From assembly GCF_014863545.1 (NCBI RefSeq), contig NZ_CP062260.1, positions 4,597,001 through 4,661,000 of the forward strand: a stretch of DNA of 64,000 nt, read 5' to 3'. Positions 18,133-28,731 of the stretch are shown in pieces. The translations under genes were made by a program, and so were the position numbers. The notes beneath the pieces are model-generated. The model was not told the DNA's origin. It saw only the letters and a list, made by a program, of their open reading frames with translations, and ran no database searches. Position 1 is the first letter of the stretch. The number at the start of each line of letters is the position of its first letter. Source of the stretch: Paenibacillus sp. JNUCC32. GTDB lineage: Bacteria > Bacillota > Bacilli > Paenibacillales > Paenibacillaceae.

Positions 18133-18975
18133 TTACCCTTTGCTTGCGCCGGCCGTCATGCCGTCGACCAGCAAACGCTGCAGGAACACGAACAGCAGGG
18201 TGATCGGCAGTGCGATCAGCACCGATGCCGCCGCGAATAACGTAAAGTTGCTGTCCTGGGTGGAGTTGACGAGATCCCACAGACCGACGGCAAGCGTCCA
18301 GTTTTCCTTGGTCCGGAGCACGAGCCGGGCAAAGATAAAGTCTACCCATGGGCCTACGAACAGCGTCAAGCCCATATACGTGATCATCGGCTTCGACAAC
18401 GGCAGAATGATTTTGCGGAAGATCTGGAAGTTGGTAGCTCCGTCTATCTTCGCCGCTTCATCCAAGCTTCGCGGTATCGTATCCAGGAAGCCCTTCATGA
18501 TGAGCGTTCCGCCAAGCGGCGCCCCGGCCGCATACACGATGATCATCGCGGCATGCGTATTCAGCAGGTCCAGGGAGTTCAACAGGATATACAGGGCGAT
18601 CATGCTCATGAAGCCCGGGAACATCCCCAGCACGAGAATGACCGATAGCGCATTCTGACGGCCTTTGAACCGGAAGCGGGATACCGCATAACTAGTAAGC
18701 AGGACAAGAATGGTCCCGATAATCATGGAGAACACCGCAATTTTCAGCGTGTTCATGTACCATGTGCCAAACAGGAAGCTTTGGGACGTGAACAGCTCTT
18801 TATAATGACTGAGCGTGAAGGATTCTGGTATCAAGGATTTGCTGTACAACGACTTTCCGGGACGGAAAGAGGCCAGAACAATCCAGAGCGCCGGGTAAAT
18901 ACAGCCGATCGCGATGATGACAAGCGTGATGTAGCTTGCCGTCAGGCGGATCGCGTTTCTCATTTTAATTCCCAT
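18133..18975 (-). CDS. Maltodextrin/cyclodextrin ABC transporter permease, MalG (MdxG) type
   Basis: The 280-residue protein has six membrane segments and the EAA motif DEAAKIDGATNFQIFRKIIL near residue 180, and it ends with the usual MTAGASKG. Its ATG overlaps the stop codon of the MalF-type gene (TAATG), with GGAGG upstream inside that gene. With the MalF-type partner it forms the inner-membrane channel. Its place beside CGTase points to maltodextrin or cyclodextrin import. An ATPase gene is not present, so a shared MsmX-type ATPase is probable. Confidence 0.93.
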   Translation of the reverse strand: MGIKMRNAIRLTASYITLVIIAIGCIYPALWIVLASFRPGKSLYSKSLIPESFTLSHYKELFTSQSFLFGTWYMNTLKIAVFSMIIGTILVLLTSYAVSRFRFKGRQNALSVILVLGMFPGFMSMIALYILLNSLDLLNTHAAMIIVYAAGAPLGGTLIMKGFLDTIPRSLDEAAKIDGATNFQIFRKIILPLSKPMITYMGLTLFVGPWVDFIFARLVLRTKENWTLAVGLWDLVNSTQDSNFTLFAAASVLIALPITLLFVFLQRLLVDGMTAGASKG

Positions 18976-20288
18976 TATTGGATCATATCCTCCTCTTTGA
19001 ATGATCTGGTACGACGATAATTGTAAATCGAGAAGGTCGCAATAATCATAAAGATGATAATACCGATGGCCGATGCCATGCTGTAACGCTGCTGATCCAG
19101 CGTCAGTTTATAGAGCCAGGTGACGAGCAGGTCCGTCGCTCCCGCGTATTGATAGTCGCCCACCACCGGGTTACCGTTCGTCAGGAGGAAAATCAAGTTA
19201 AAGTTGTTGATGTTACCGGCAAATTGCGTAATCAGCACCGGTGCCGTCGAGAACAAAATCATCGGCAGGGTAATGATCTTGAACTTCTGGAAGCCGGTCG
19301 CTCCATCCACGTCCGCCGCTTCATAGAGATCCTTCGGAATCGTGGTCAGAACGCTCATCACGAGGAGCATGGATACAGGGATACCGACCCACATATTAAC
19401 AACGATAACGGTCACTTTAGCCCAGACCGGATCGGTCAGCCAAGGCAGTCCTTCCAAACCGAAGTACCTTAAATACTGGTTGATCGGGCCGAACTGCCCG
19501 TTAAACATATTACGCATGACAAGCAGCGAGATCAGCTGCGGGATCGCATATGGAATGATCAGGATGACGCGCCATACGCCTTTGAAGCGAATTCCTTTTT
19601 GTTGGATAAGCAGCGCCACGAGCACGCCGCCGAAATACGTGGTAACCGTTGCGAGCACCGCCCAGATGATCGTCCAGGTCAGAACCCCGAAAAAGGTGTG
19701 GCTCCACGATTTTAGTGCAACGAGATTGGTAAAGGTTTTAAAGCCAACCCAATCCACCAGGTTTGCAGGCGGCAGATTGTTTGGAGCGGAATAGTTCGTA
19801 AACGCCAGCAGGACCATGAAGATGATCGGCATGACCGTAAAAAACAAAATACCGATCGCCGGCAGTGTCAGGAAAGATTGCGCAAATTTCCATTCGAAAA
19901 TATAGTAAAGGGTCTGTCTGAAATTGTTGGGCGTTACACCCTTTTCCCTTAGTTTTCCAGCGTTATATGCGTTTTTGATATTGGCATAGTAGCCAATAAG
20001 AAATAGCGCAAACATAATTAAGGTGATAAGTCCTTCAATCAGGAGATTGATGGAATGGTCACCCGCTACCATTTGGGTCAAGCCGTTGACTTTTTCTAAA
20101 TGGCTCCCCTGTTCTCCCAATGTTACCATTCCCCAGATGGCATCACCCAGGTTGTTAATGAAGTAATACAGACTGAATACGCCTACGATAAGTAAAATAA
20201 CGCCTTTGATCCATTGCCGATTGTAAAGCTGACCCAGACCCATGCAGATGGCTGATAATACGGCCGCTGTGATACGATGTTGACGCAT
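18975..20288 (-). CDS. Maltodextrin/cyclodextrin ABC transporter permease, MalF (MdxF) type
   Basis: I place the start at the ATG at 20288 (437 residues) behind GGAGGGAGC. A GTG 39 bases upstream would lie inside the intercistronic hairpin and is unlikely. The N-terminal 120 residues add two or three extra membrane segments before the core, as in MdxF/MalF rather than shorter CUT1 permeases. The EAA loop YEAADVDGATGFQKFKIITL is near residue 340. It ends SFKEEDMIQ with the stop overlapping the next ATG. Confidence 0.93.
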   Translation of the reverse strand: MRQHRITAAVLSAICMGLGQLYNRQWIKGVILLIVGVFSLYYFINNLGDAIWGMVTLGEQGSHLEKVNGLTQMVAGDHSINLLIEGLITLIMFALFLIGYYANIKNAYNAGKLREKGVTPNNFRQTLYYIFEWKFAQSFLTLPAIGILFFTVMPIIFMVLLAFTNYSAPNNLPPANLVDWVGFKTFTNLVALKSWSHTFFGVLTWTIIWAVLATVTTYFGGVLVALLIQQKGIRFKGVWRVILIIPYAIPQLISLLVMRNMFNGQFGPINQYLRYFGLEGLPWLTDPVWAKVTVIVVNMWVGIPVSMLLVMSVLTTIPKDLYEAADVDGATGFQKFKIITLPMILFSTAPVLITQFAGNINNFNLIFLLTNGNPVVGDYQYAGATDLLVTWLYKLTLDQQRYSMASAIGIIIFMIIATFSIYNYRRTRSFKEEDMIQ

Positions 20289-20323
20289 GCTCCCTCCATT
20301 CTCCTCTCCGTATAATCGAGGAA

Positions 20324-20349
20324 TCACCCGCCGGTTGTTCGGCGGGTGA
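20324..20349 (-). other. Intercistronic hairpin between binding-protein and permease genes
   Basis: A perfect 10-bp GC-rich stem TCACCCGCCG/CGGCGGGTGA closes a six-base loop, with no U run after it. Such hairpins commonly protect the upstream messenger from 3' decay, so the binding protein is made in excess over the permeases, as known for malE-malF. The role here is inferred from position. Confidence 0.8.
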
Positions 20350-20385
20350 ACTTCTTCATCTGTCTCGTATTATATAAGAACGCTA

Positions 20386-21696
20386 TTACTCGCCAGCTCC
20401 ACCACTGTTGAGGTCTTTCACTTGAGTTACAGCTTTATCCAACGTTTCTTTCACGTCTTTGTTGTTGTCCCAGATCTCAGCCAGCGCAGCGCCTACTGGA
20501 GACCATACGTTAGCCATTTCCGGTACGGAAGGCATCGGCTGGGAAGATTTGAACTGCTCCGTGAATGCCGATACATACTCGTCGTTCTTGATTTGATCGT
20601 CTTCTTGAGCTTCGTTGTTGGTCGGAACCGAACCAACCAATGCGCTCAATTGCAATTGTGCTTCTTTGGACGTTGCGAAGTCGGCGAACAGACGAGCTGC
20701 TTGCGGATACTTCGTGAACGAGCTTACGTACCAAGCTTTGATACCGGAGAACGATACGGCAGGCTGACCGCCGATCGTCGGGATTGGAGCAACGCCGAGC
20801 TTGTCGCCAAGCGCTTCTTTGTATCCGCCAAGCTCCCAAGGTCCGTTAATGTCCATCGCCAGATCGCCGGCCGTGAACAATCCGCGTTTGATATCAGGCG
20901 TAATATCGCCGGATTTTACCGGAAGGATTTCCTTAAGGCTTGCATATACTTCCATGCTCTTCACTGCGCCTTCGTTGTTAAGGCCGATATCGTTGACGTC
21001 GGCACCGCCGTTACCGAAGATGTATCCACCGTTGGAAGCAAGGAACGGATAAGCGAAGTACAGGTTGCCTGTCTCGAACATGAATCCATACTTGTTCTTG
21101 GATTTGTCGGTGAAGGTTTTGCTGAATTCGATAACCTCTTCCATCGTTGTCGGAACTTCTTTTACCAAGTCCTTGTTGTAGTACATCAGGTAAGTTTCCG
21201 CAGCGCGAGGGTATCCGTACAGAACGCCGTCATAGCTTACGCCTTGGATGGCGGCTTCCGTGTTGTTGCTTTTCGTTTTTTCTTCATAAAAATCGTTAGG
21301 CAGAACCAGGTTTGTCGCTACGGCTTTACCCAGGTTATCGTGAGGGAACAGTACGACGTCGGCAGCCAAGCCGGATGGTCCGTCTTGCGCAAGCTTGGTT
21401 ACTTGATCAGTTGGGGACAATTCTTCAATGGTCACTTCAACGCCGTATTTCTCGGTAAATTCTTTGGCGACCGCATCGGTGTAAGCTCTTTCGTCCCGGC
21501 TTTCCCATACGACCAATTTCGCGCCTTCTTCTGGCTTAAGTTCCTGTGTCTCTGTATTTTCGGCCGGCGTTTCCTGTGCTGGCGGAGTCTCAGCAGGTGC
21601 CTCCGTAGCTGGAGCGGCCGTATTTCCTCCGCACGCTGTAATGGAGAACGCCAACGTGAAGGTTGCAGCTAGCGTAAGTAACTTCTTCATCTTCAT
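20386..21696 (-). CDS. Maltodextrin/cyclodextrin-binding lipoprotein, MalE (MdxE) type
   Basis: The 436-residue product has a lipoprotein signal MKMKKLLTLAATF with lipobox SITAC (Cys about residue 22), then an Ala/Pro/Glu/Thr-rich linker of about 35 residues. The mature domain shows the MalE pattern: KLVVWESRDERAY, GVSYDGVLYGYPRAAETYLM, GLFTAGDLAMDINGPWELGG and YPQAARLFADFATSKEAQ. The start has GAGGGG ten bases upstream. It is the first gene of the operon and should be the most abundant product. Preference for linear maltodextrins or cyclodextrins cannot be told apart here. Confidence 0.93.
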   Translation of the reverse strand: MKMKKLLTLAATFTLAFSITACGGNTAAPATEAPAETPPAQETPAENTETQELKPEEGAKLVVWESRDERAYTDAVAKEFTEKYGVEVTIEELSPTDQVTKLAQDGPSGLAADVVLFPHDNLGKAVATNLVLPNDFYEEKTKSNNTEAAIQGVSYDGVLYGYPRAAETYLMYYNKDLVKEVPTTMEEVIEFSKTFTDKSKNKYGFMFETGNLYFAYPFLASNGGYIFGNGGADVNDIGLNNEGAVKSMEVYASLKEILPVKSGDITPDIKRGLFTAGDLAMDINGPWELGGYKEALGDKLGVAPIPTIGGQPAVSFSGIKAWYVSSFTKYPQAARLFADFATSKEAQLQLSALVGSVPTNNEAQEDDQIKNDEYVSAFTEQFKSSQPMPSVPEMANVWSPVGAALAEIWDNNKDVKETLDKAVTQVKDLNSGGAGE

Positions 21697-21744
21697 TCCA
21701 TGATTACCCCTCTCAATAAATGATCAGAAAATGTTGGAAATCTG

Positions 21745-21758
21745 CGCAAACGATTTCA
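21745..21758 (-). promoter_or_regulatory. cre-like site in the 5' region of the binding-protein gene
   Basis: CGCAAACGATTTCA differs from the cre consensus only at the first base. It lies in the transcribed leader about 50 bp before the start codon, where CcpA could act as a roadblock. Confidence 0.5.
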
Positions 21759-21847
21759 GAAAATTTTCAGCGTCTCTTTTTCTATGTAGCATCTGGCGAG
21801 ATACTCAGGAAAAATCCCGTTGAGAAAGCGCTTCATTCACTGAAAAC

Positions 21848-21888
21848 ATCATACAACATTTAATATCGAATGTAAAAACGTTTGCACA
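21848..21888 (-). promoter_or_regulatory. Promoter with cre box for the maltodextrin-type transporter operon
   Basis: On the minus strand TTTACA (21876-21871) and TATGAT (21853-21848) are 17 bp apart. TGCAAACGTTTTTA (21886-21873), one base off the cre consensus, overlaps the -35. Repression by CcpA is expected when preferred sugars are present. Confidence 0.75.
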
Positions 21889-22045
21889 GATCATTTTTCC
21901 CCGTTTTAGGCATATAATCTTCTATTATCTTCGGTGTTCACTGTATTTCGTAAGTTATCATAAAAATAGTTGTGCAGATCCTGTGCAATCCTGTCATTCT
22001 GCACGTTATTTGAGACAAGAAGCCATCATAAATGCCTGCTTGTTG

Positions 22046-22059
22046 AACAAACGTTTGCA
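22046..22059 (-). promoter_or_regulatory. Distal cre-like palindrome
   Basis: TGCAAACGTTTGTT is centred on AAACGTTT and is one base off the cre consensus. It is about 170 bp upstream of the transporter promoter. It may be an auxiliary CcpA site or the site of a LacI-family regulator. The rest of 21889-22154 shows nothing else I can name. Confidence 0.45.
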
Positions 22060-22154
22060 CAATAGTGGGAAATAGAAACAGATGTGCCCGGGTCTGACAT
22101 GAGCGGATCTTGCCTCTAAGCTTGGCTTCCCCATGCATTTCCGATAACAGCAAG

Positions 22155-22208
22155 AAAGGACTACCGCTTGTGATCTTTAGAAACCGATCTGCGGCAGTCC
22201 TTTATTTT
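22155..22208 (-). terminator. Terminator at the end of the purine operon
   Basis: AAAGGACTACCGC and GCGGCAGTCCTTT (22155-22167, 22191-22203) form a 13-bp stem with one G-U/A-C difference. It lies 35 bp after the purD stop. The T run is better on the plus side, so it probably works in both directions. Confidence 0.7.
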
Positions 22209-22237
22209 TACGCATGGTTGTTAGTGAATGAGCTTGC

Positions 22238-23506
22238 TTATTGCAGTGCTTTCAGCGCAATATCCGTCCGGTTAAACTTGCCTTCGAACGCAATCGCTTC
22301 TGCCCGTTCATAGGCTTTCGCGCGTGCCGCAGCGATATCTGCGCCTAAACCGACAACGCCCAGGACACGTCCCCCGTTCGTTCTCCAGGTTCCATCGGCA
22401 TCGCGAGAAGTGCCCGCGTGAAATACGATCGTCCCGTCCTGCTCGTTGTCCAGGCCGGTGATCGCGATTCCTTTCGGATACGATGCAGGGTAACCGCCGG
22501 AAGCCAGTATGACGCATACGGCTGTTTCATCGCCCCACTCCAGCTCAAGATCAGCCAGGGTTCCGTTCACGGCAGCAAGGAAAACGTCAAGCAGATCGGT
22601 CTTCAGGCGCGGCAATACAACCTGCGCTTCCGGATCGCCGAATCTGGCATTGAATTCAATGGTCTTCGGTCTGCCGTCCGGCGTGATCATCAATCCGGCA
22701 AACAGAACGCCACGGAACGGACGTCCTTCGGCAACCATCGCTTTTGCCGTAGGCTTGATGATCGTCTCAATGGCCTCTTCGATGATGGACGGCTGAATAT
22801 GAGGCAATGGCGAATACGTTCCCATTCCTCCGGTATTTGGCCCCTGGTCCCCGTCATAGGCCGGCTTGTGATCCTGCGCGGCTGACATCGGCTTCACGGT
22901 TTCTCCGTCCACAAAGGCGAGGATCGACATTTCCTGGCCTTCCAGGAACTCCTCGATAACTACGCGGCTTCCGGCATCGCCAAACACCTTCGATTGCATG
23001 ATGTCGCTGAGTGCCTGCTCGGCTTCCTCGATGGTCCGCGCAACGGTAACGCCCTTGCCTGCTGCGAGCCCGTCCGCTTTGACGACGATTGGCGCGCCTT
23101 GCTGGCGCAAGTAAGCAAGCGCCTCCTCGTAATTGTCGAACTTCGCGTAAGCCGCTGTCGGTATGCCGTATTTATGGAGCAGATCCTTCATGAAGGTTTT
23201 GCTGCCCTCGATTTCGGCCGCGTTTTTGCGCGGACCGAATACCGGGATGCCCGTAGCGTCAAACGCATCCACGATGCCTTCCGCCAGCGGATCATCCGGA
23301 CCGACAACAATGAGACCCACCTGCTTCTCTACTGCGAAAGCCGCCAGCTTATCAAATTCCGATACCGCAATCGGCACGCACTCGGCCAGCTGCCCGATTC
23401 CGGCATTGCCCGGCGCACAGTAAATGGTGCCTGCTTTCGGGCTCTTTGCCAGTGCCCAAACGATGGCATGCTCTCTTCCGCCGCCTCCGATAACCAAAAT
23501 ATCCAT
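22238..23506 (-). CDS. purD: Phosphoribosylamine-glycine ligase (GAR synthetase)
   Basis: PurD joins glycine to 5-phosphoribosylamine using ATP, the second step of purine synthesis. The 422 residues begin MDILVIGGGGREHAIVWAL, the N-terminal glycine-rich nucleotide site, and include the ATP-grasp segments APIVVKADGLAAGKGV and the metal-binding IEFNARFGDPEAQVV. Length is normal for the family. GGGAGGGG six bases before the ATG supports the start. It is the last gene of the operon, 214 bp after purH. Confidence 0.97.
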   Translation of the reverse strand: MDILVIGGGGREHAIVWALAKSPKAGTIYCAPGNAGIGQLAECVPIAVSEFDKLAAFAVEKQVGLIVVGPDDPLAEGIVDAFDATGIPVFGPRKNAAEIEGSKTFMKDLLHKYGIPTAAYAKFDNYEEALAYLRQQGAPIVVKADGLAAGKGVTVARTIEEAEQALSDIMQSKVFGDAGSRVVIEEFLEGQEMSILAFVDGETVKPMSAAQDHKPAYDGDQGPNTGGMGTYSPLPHIQPSIIEEAIETIIKPTAKAMVAEGRPFRGVLFAGLMITPDGRPKTIEFNARFGDPEAQVVLPRLKTDLLDVFLAAVNGTLADLELEWGDETAVCVILASGGYPASYPKGIAITGLDNEQDGTIVFHAGTSRDADGTWRTNGGRVLGVVGLGADIAAARAKAYERAEAIAFEGKFNRTDIALKALQ

Positions 23507-23611
23507 GGTTTACCCCTCCCGAATCATTTCATATTGCCCGCGATATCGTTTCATTGCATGAATCATTTACGGGGCAAAGCGATAAGTCGACCTTTCGCCC
23601 CTTAAACGTAA

Positions 23612-23676
23612 AGGCGGCGCGCGCTAAGCGCGGCGTCGCCTCTATATGTTGCTGAATCAAAGGTGATCCTTCAGCA
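23612..23676 (-). other. Two hairpins in the purH-purD gap
   Basis: A GC-rich stem (GGCG...CGCC, 23612-23640, with internal CGCGC/GCGCG around TAA) is followed by TGCTGAA/TTCAGCA (23650-23676). Neither has a proper U run. They may tune the amount of purD message or serve as processing sites. Confidence 0.5.
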
Positions 23677-23720
23677 GCAGCCTGACGGCTGTAGCAAAGC
23701 TCCCTTTATATGCTCATGAA

Positions 23721-25268
23721 TTAGTGCTTGAAATGTCTCACACCGGTAAAGACCATGGCGATCCCGTATTCGTTGGCAGCCTTAATGGATTCCTCATCCT
23801 TAATGGAGCCGCCCGGCTGAATGATGGCGGTAATGCCGGCTTTCGCCGCAAGCTCCACCGTATCGCCCATCGGGAAGAAGGCATCGGAAGCGAGAACCGC
23901 GCCTTTGGCTTTCTCTCCCGCCTGCTCCACCGCAATGCGCGCGGAACCGACACGGTTCATTTGACCTGCGCCTACGCCGACGGTCATGTCGTCAGCCGCC
24001 AATACGATTGCGTTCGACTTGACGTGCTTAACCACCTTCCAGCCGAAAAGAAGCTGCTTCAGCTCGGCTTCGGTCGGCTCGCGGTCCGTCACGACCTTCA
24101 GGTCAGCCGCATCGAGGGAATGCACATCGCTTTCCTGCACGATCATGCCGCCTTCGATGGTGGTTACGGCAAGCGTGCTTTGGCGCTCCTTGGCCGAGCC
24201 GAACTCGCCCATCTTCAGCAGGCGGATGTTTTTCTTTTTCGTCAGAATCTCCAGTGCCTCCGGCGTGAAGTCCGGTGCCAGGATAATTTCAAGGAAAATA
24301 TCCTTCAGCAGATCGGCCGTCGGAGCGTCAATCGTCCGGTTTGCGGCCACGATGCCGCCGAAGATGGACGTCGGATCCGCATTGTAAGCTTTTTGATAAG
24401 CTTCCAATACATTCGTCCCGATGCCGACGCCGCAAGGATTCATATGCTTCACGGCCACCACGGTCGGCTCGTCGAATTCCTTCACGATCTGGAGGGCCGC
24501 GTTTGCGTCATTGATATTGTTGTAGGAGAGCTCTTTGCCGTGCAGCTGCTCGGCGGTCGTCAACGTTCCCGCAGGAGCCAGCGGCTTCCGGTAAAATGCC
24601 GCCTTTTGATGCGGATTTTCGCCATAGCGAAGATCCTGGATCTTCTCGTAGGTGACGCTAAAGCGCTCAGGAAGCGGATCCCCTGTCACATTCGACAAAT
24701 AATCGGAAATGAGCGTATCGTAGGCAGCCGTATGACGGAATACCTTGGCTGCAAGGCGCTTCCGGGTTTCCAGCGTCGTATCGCCGCCGCCGCGGATTTC
24801 CTCGATCACGCTGCCGTAATCCGCCGCATCGACAACCACGCTCACAAAAGCATGGTTTTTCGCAGCCGAACGCAGCATCGTCGGCCCGCCGATGTCGATA
24901 TTTTCGATCGCATCTTCATACTCGACATCCGGCTTCGCGATCGTTTCCTGGAACGGGTACAGGTTCACCACGACCAGATCGATGTAATCGAGGCCCAGCT
25001 CCTGCATTTGACGCTGATGCTCCTCGCTGTCACGAATGGCAAGCAAGCCGCTGTGCACCGCTGGATGAAGGGTTTTGACGCGTCCGTCCAGAATTTCCGG
25101 GAATCCGGTCACATCGGAAATGCCGATGACAGGAACGCCTTCTTTTGCTAGAAGGTTCTTCGTCCCTCCTGTCGAAATGATCTCTACACCCAATGAAGAC
25201 AACTCGCGGCAAAATTCCACGACGCCGGTTTTGTCCGACACGCTGACCAAAGCTCTTTTGATACCCAC
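23721..25268 (-). CDS. purH: AICAR transformylase/IMP cyclohydrolase
   Basis: This bifunctional enzyme catalyses the last two steps to IMP. The N-terminal cyclohydrolase domain has [20 protein letters not shown] and [12 protein letters not shown]; the C-terminal transformylase has [15 protein letters not shown] and [12 protein letters not shown] favour the GTG at 25268 (515 residues, VGIKRALVS). The GGGGG ribosome site is seven bases before it, but abuts the ATG two codons upstream, and family members start this way. It lies 156 bp after purN in the same transcript. Confidence 0.96.
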   Translation of the reverse strand: MGIKRALVSVSDKTGVVEFCRELSSLGVEIISTGGTKNLLAKEGVPVIGISDVTGFPEILDGRVKTLHPAVHSGLLAIRDSEEHQRQMQELGLDYIDLVVVNLYPFQETIAKPDVEYEDAIENIDIGGPTMLRSAAKNHAFVSVVVDAADYGSVIEEIRGGGDTTLETRKRLAAKVFRHTAAYDTLISDYLSNVTGDPLPERFSVTYEKIQDLRYGENPHQKAAFYRKPLAPAGTLTTAEQLHGKELSYNNINDANAALQIVKEFDEPTVVAVKHMNPCGVGIGTNVLEAYQKAYNADPTSIFGGIVAANRTIDAPTADLLKDIFLEIILAPDFTPEALEILTKKKNIRLLKMGEFGSAKERQSTLAVTTIEGGMIVQESDVHSLDAADLKVVTDREPTEAELKQLLFGWKVVKHVKSNAIVLAADDMTVGVGAGQMNRVGSARIAVEQAGEKAKGAVLASDAFFPMGDTVELAAKAGITAIIQPGGSIKDEESIKAANEYGIAMVFTGVRHFKH

Positions 25269-25424
25269 GTTCATACCCCCTATTTTGAATGAAAATCTAC
25301 TAAGTTAGGCCTGTCTTGATACCGTAGATGCTGTCGAAGATCCATAATTGCAAATTATTTCCCGAGAAATATCGAACATGTCGATTCACTGTAAGACCTT
25401 GTCCGCTTTTATTACAAATGCCTA

Positions 25425-26033
25425 TTAGGCAATCGTCACATTCCGCCCGTTCAGCGAAATCCGCCCCTGGGCAAACCAGGAAACGACTTCAGAGTATAAC
25501 TTCTGCTCCACGGCGTGAATGCGTTCTGCCAGCGTTTCCGCCGTATCGCCGTCCTTGATTTCAACGGCCTTCTGAGCGATAACCGGCCCGGTATCCATGC
25601 CGCCATCCACGAAATGCACCGTGACGCCGGTCATCTTCACGCCATACGCAAGCGCTTGGCCGATCGCGTCTTTACCTGGAAAAGCAGGCAGGAGCGAAGG
25701 ATGAATATTGATAATCCGTCCGTTATAGAACTCGACAAAGGAAGGACTCAATAGCCGCATATATCCTGCAAGGACAATTAATTCGACACCGCGCTGCTGA
25801 AGCTCTGCCGCAATTTCCCGTTCGTAATCTTCCTTTGAGGCATATTCCTTCGGCTGAAAGGCGAATACATCCACATTCGCCGCTTTAGCCAGCTCCACGA
25901 CGGGAGCCTGTGGCTTGTCGCATACCAGAATGCTGATCTCGCCGCCCAGGGCTCCGCTTTGCTGCGCATCGACCAAAGCCTGAAAGTTGCTGCCTCTTCC
26001 GGAAGCGAACACCGCCATCCGAAACGCTCTCAT
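25425..26033 (-). CDS. purN: GAR formyltransferase (10-formyl-THF dependent)
   Basis: PurN adds the first formyl group to glycinamide ribonucleotide. The 202 residues have the VFASGRGSNFQAL phosphate loop near the start, the NIHPSLLPAFPG catalytic Asn/His segment, and the DGGMDTGPVI catalytic Asp segment. The ATG overlaps the purM stop codon (TAATG), with GAGGTG upstream, so translation is coupled. Confidence 0.97.
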   Translation of the reverse strand: MRAFRMAVFASGRGSNFQALVDAQQSGALGGEISILVCDKPQAPVVELAKAANVDVFAFQPKEYASKEDYEREIAAELQQRGVELIVLAGYMRLLSPSFVEFYNGRIINIHPSLLPAFPGKDAIGQALAYGVKMTGVTVHFVDGGMDTGPVIAQKAVEIKDGDTAETLAERIHAVEQKLYSEVVSWFAQGRISLNGRNVTIA

Positions 26034-27073
26034 TACACCTCAGCTCCCGTGAAGGTTACGATGCGCTCGCCTTCGGTCACGCGGCCGATGACATAAGCCT
26101 CTTCGCCTGCGGAGCGGAGGAATTGCAGCGCCCCGTCAGCATCCTGCTCCTTGACGACAAGCACCATGCCGATTCCCATATTAAATGTCGTAAACATGTC
26201 CTTGTTCGAAATGTCGCCTTTTTCCTGCATCAGCTTAAAAATCGGCAGAATCGGCCAAGCGCCGTATTCGATGTCGACGTTGACGCCATCCGGCAGCATG
26301 CGCGGAATATTTTCGATGAATCCGCCGCCCGTGATATGCGCCATGCCCTTTACTTCGATCTCTTTCAGCAGTCCGAGCAGCGGCTTCACGTAAATCTTGG
26401 TTGGTGCGAGCAGTACGTCGCCAAGACGTCCGCCCAGTTCCGGGAGTTCCTGCTGCAGCGAGTAGCCGGCATCCTCCAGAAGCAGCTTGCGGACGAGCGA
26501 GAAGCCGTTGCTGTGCACGCCGCTGGATGCCAAACCAATCACCGTGTCGCCTGCCGCGATATTCGACCCGTTGATCATTTTGCTCTTGTCGACAATGCCT
26601 ACGGTAAAGCCCGCGATATCATACTCGCCTTCGCTGTACATGCCCGGCATCTCCGCCGTTTCCCCGCCGATCAGGGAACAGCCCGCTTGATTGCATCCGT
26701 CGGCGATCCCTTTGACGATGGATTCGATTTTGGACGGAATGACCTTGTCGCACGCTAAATAGTCGAGAAAAAAGAGCGGTTCTGCGCCCTGCACCACGAT
26801 ATCGTTCACGCACATCGCTACCGCATCGATGCCGATGGTATCATGTTGGTCCATCGCGAATGCAAGCTTCAGCTTTGTGCCGACGCCATCCGTGCCTGAG
26901 ACGAGTACCGGCTCTTCATATTGGTCTTTATTCAGCTTGAACAGTGCGCCAAAACCACCGAGGTCCGTCATGACTTCCGGCCTGAAAGTCGTTTTGACAT
27001 GCTTTTTCATCCGCTCTACCGCTTCGTTGCCTGCAGCGATATCCACGCCTGCTTGTTTGTAAGTATCAGACAC
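26033..27073 (-). CDS. purM: Phosphoribosylformylglycinamidine cyclo-ligase (AIR synthetase)
   Basis: PurM closes the imidazole ring of AIR using ATP. The 346-residue protein starts at a GTG (27073), ten bases after AAGGAG. Family motifs are present: [35 protein letters not shown], and [11 protein letters not shown]. It follows purF by 179 bp, a gap in which I see no gene or clear signal, and is coupled to purN. Confidence 0.97.
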   Translation of the reverse strand: MSDTYKQAGVDIAAGNEAVERMKKHVKTTFRPEVMTDLGGFGALFKLNKDQYEEPVLVSGTDGVGTKLKLAFAMDQHDTIGIDAVAMCVNDIVVQGAEPLFFLDYLACDKVIPSKIESIVKGIADGCNQAGCSLIGGETAEMPGMYSEGEYDIAGFTVGIVDKSKMINGSNIAAGDTVIGLASSGVHSNGFSLVRKLLLEDAGYSLQQELPELGGRLGDVLLAPTKIYVKPLLGLLKEIEVKGMAHITGGGFIENIPRMLPDGVNVDIEYGAWPILPIFKLMQEKGDISNKDMFTTFNMGIGMVLVVKEQDADGALQFLRSAGEEAYVIGRVTEGERIVTFTGAEV

Positions 27074-27252
27074 GCGCTCAACACTCCTTTTTCGTTATGA
27101 CGAAAGTATCAGTTCACACATCATTTATGGGCTTAATCAATAATCAGCTTAAGAGGTTGTTCTAACCAACCTTCTCGGTGCTGAAAACCGACCTTTTTGA
27201 ATATTCACTTAAAGGGTGTATCCGAGAAAAAATGGCTGTCCGCTGCGCAGAA

Positions 27253-28731
27253 TCAGCAGCTGCAGCCCATCTTCTCTTCCCCGTTGAAATCAATCTGCGT
27301 CGGGTACTCATTATCAAAGCATGCCATGCACAAGCCGCCTTTAGGGCTGTGCTCATCATAACCGCCAATGGCGGATATCAGTCCCTCCGGACTCAGGAAC
27401 GACAGGGAATCCGCATTGATCTCACGGCAGATTTCCTCGACGCTTTTCTCGGAGGCGATCAGCTCCCTGCGGTCCGGCGTATCGATGCCGTAGAAGCATG
27501 GGTTCTTGAACGGCGGCGACGTAATTCGCACATGCACTTCAGTCGCGCCTGCTTCGCGAAGCAGATTGACGATCCGGCGGGACGTGGTTCCCCGTACGAT
27601 GGAATCATCGATCATGACCACCCGTTTGCCTTCGACCACGCGCCGTACCGCGCTCAGCTTCATCTTCACGCCTTGCTCGCGCAGCTCCTGGCTCGGCTGA
27701 ATGAACGTCCGGCCCGTGTATTTGTTCTTGATCAATCCCAGCTCGTAAGGAATGCCCGTCTGTTCGGCATAACCGATGGCGGCCGAGATGCTGGAATCCG
27801 GTACGCCCGTGACCACATCCGCATCCACGAACGATTCCAGGGCCATTTTGCTGCCCATCCGTTTGCGGGCCGAATGCAGGTTGGAGCCGTTCAGATCGCT
27901 GTCCGGACGGGAAAAATAAATATATTCCATCGCGCACAACGCTTTGCGTCCCGCTTCCGTGTAACGCTCTTCCCGAAGCCCGTTCCGATCGAGGATCAGC
28001 AGCTCCCCGGGAGCGACGTCGCGAATCGCCTCAGCTCCGATAACTTCAAGCGCACAGGTCTCGGAGGTGAAGATGTACGCATCGCCCAGACGACCCATCG
28101 TGAGCGGACGGAGTCCGTTCGGGTCCGAGGCGACGAGCAGCTTGTCATTGGTCATGAGCAGAAACGCAAAGCCGCCCACCAGGCGCTGCAAGGCATCCTT
28201 GGCAGCCTCGACAAAATCCTTCGGCGAACGCGCGATCAGATGCGCAATGACCTCCGTATCGCTGGTCGTCTGGAAAATGGAGCCTTCCATCTCCAGCTCG
28301 CGCCGAAGCTTCGGCTCGTTCACGATGTTGCCGTTCGTGGCAATCGCCAGATTGCCCTCACGGTATTTAAAGACGAGCGGCTGCGCATTCGTCAGCCTGC
28401 TGTCCCCGCTGGTCGAATACCGGACATGCCCGATCGACATGCTGCCCTGCAGCGATTCCAGCTTGTCTTTATCAAACACTTCTTTTACCAGCCCCATACC
28501 GCGGTGATAATTGAAATTCTCGCCGTCGGCCACGCAGATTCCCGCGCTCTCCTCGCCGCGGTGCTGGAGGGCGTGAAGCCCGTAATAGGAAAGGGAGGCG
28601 GCATCGGGATGCCCAAACACCCCGAATACGCCGCATTCTTCTTTTAAGGTATCGAAAATATCGCTCTGACCTGTTCCCTCATTGTAGTAATCCCCTGTCC
28701 ACAGTCCTTCGGGTATCAGTTCATGAGACAT
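27253..28731 (-). CDS. purF: Amidophosphoribosyltransferase (glutamine PRPP amidotransferase)
   Basis: PurF makes phosphoribosylamine from PRPP and glutamine, the committing step. After a 32-residue leader, the N-terminal nucleophile is Cys33 in EECGVFG, exposed by propeptide removal. That leader is longer than the 11 residues I recall for Bacillus subtilis. The PRPP loop is [16 protein letters not shown]. Cysteines in GLCMACF and at the C-terminus (GCSC) fit the [4Fe-4S] type of Bacillus. The start overlaps the end of purL by 16 bases and has GGAGG ten bases upstream. Confidence 0.97.
   Translation of the reverse strand: MSHELIPEGLWTGDYYNEGTGQSDIFDTLKEECGVFGVFGHPDAASLSYYGLHALQHRGEESAGICVADGENFNYHRGMGLVKEVFDKDKLESLQGSMSIGHVRYSTSGDSRLTNAQPLVFKYREGNLAIATNGNIVNEPKLRRELEMEGSIFQTTSDTEVIAHLIARSPKDFVEAAKDALQRLVGGFAFLLMTNDKLLVASDPNGLRPLTMGRLGDAYIFTSETCALEVIGAEAIRDVAPGELLILDRNGLREERYTEAGRKALCAMEYIYFSRPDSDLNGSNLHSARKRMGSKMALESFVDADVVTGVPDSSISAAIGYAEQTGIPYELGLIKNKYTGRTFIQPSQELREQGVKMKLSAVRRVVEGKRVVMIDDSIVRGTTSRRIVNLLREAGATEVHVRITSPPFKNPCFYGIDTPDRRELIASEKSVEEICREINADSLSFLSPEGLISAIGGYDEHSPKGGLCMACFDNEYPTQIDFNGEEKMGCSC

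Noticed and set aside
21938..22153. 71-codon minus-strand frame between the transporter promoter and purD
   Set aside because: It contains a cre-like palindrome, has no convincing ribosome site and no recognisable protein pattern.
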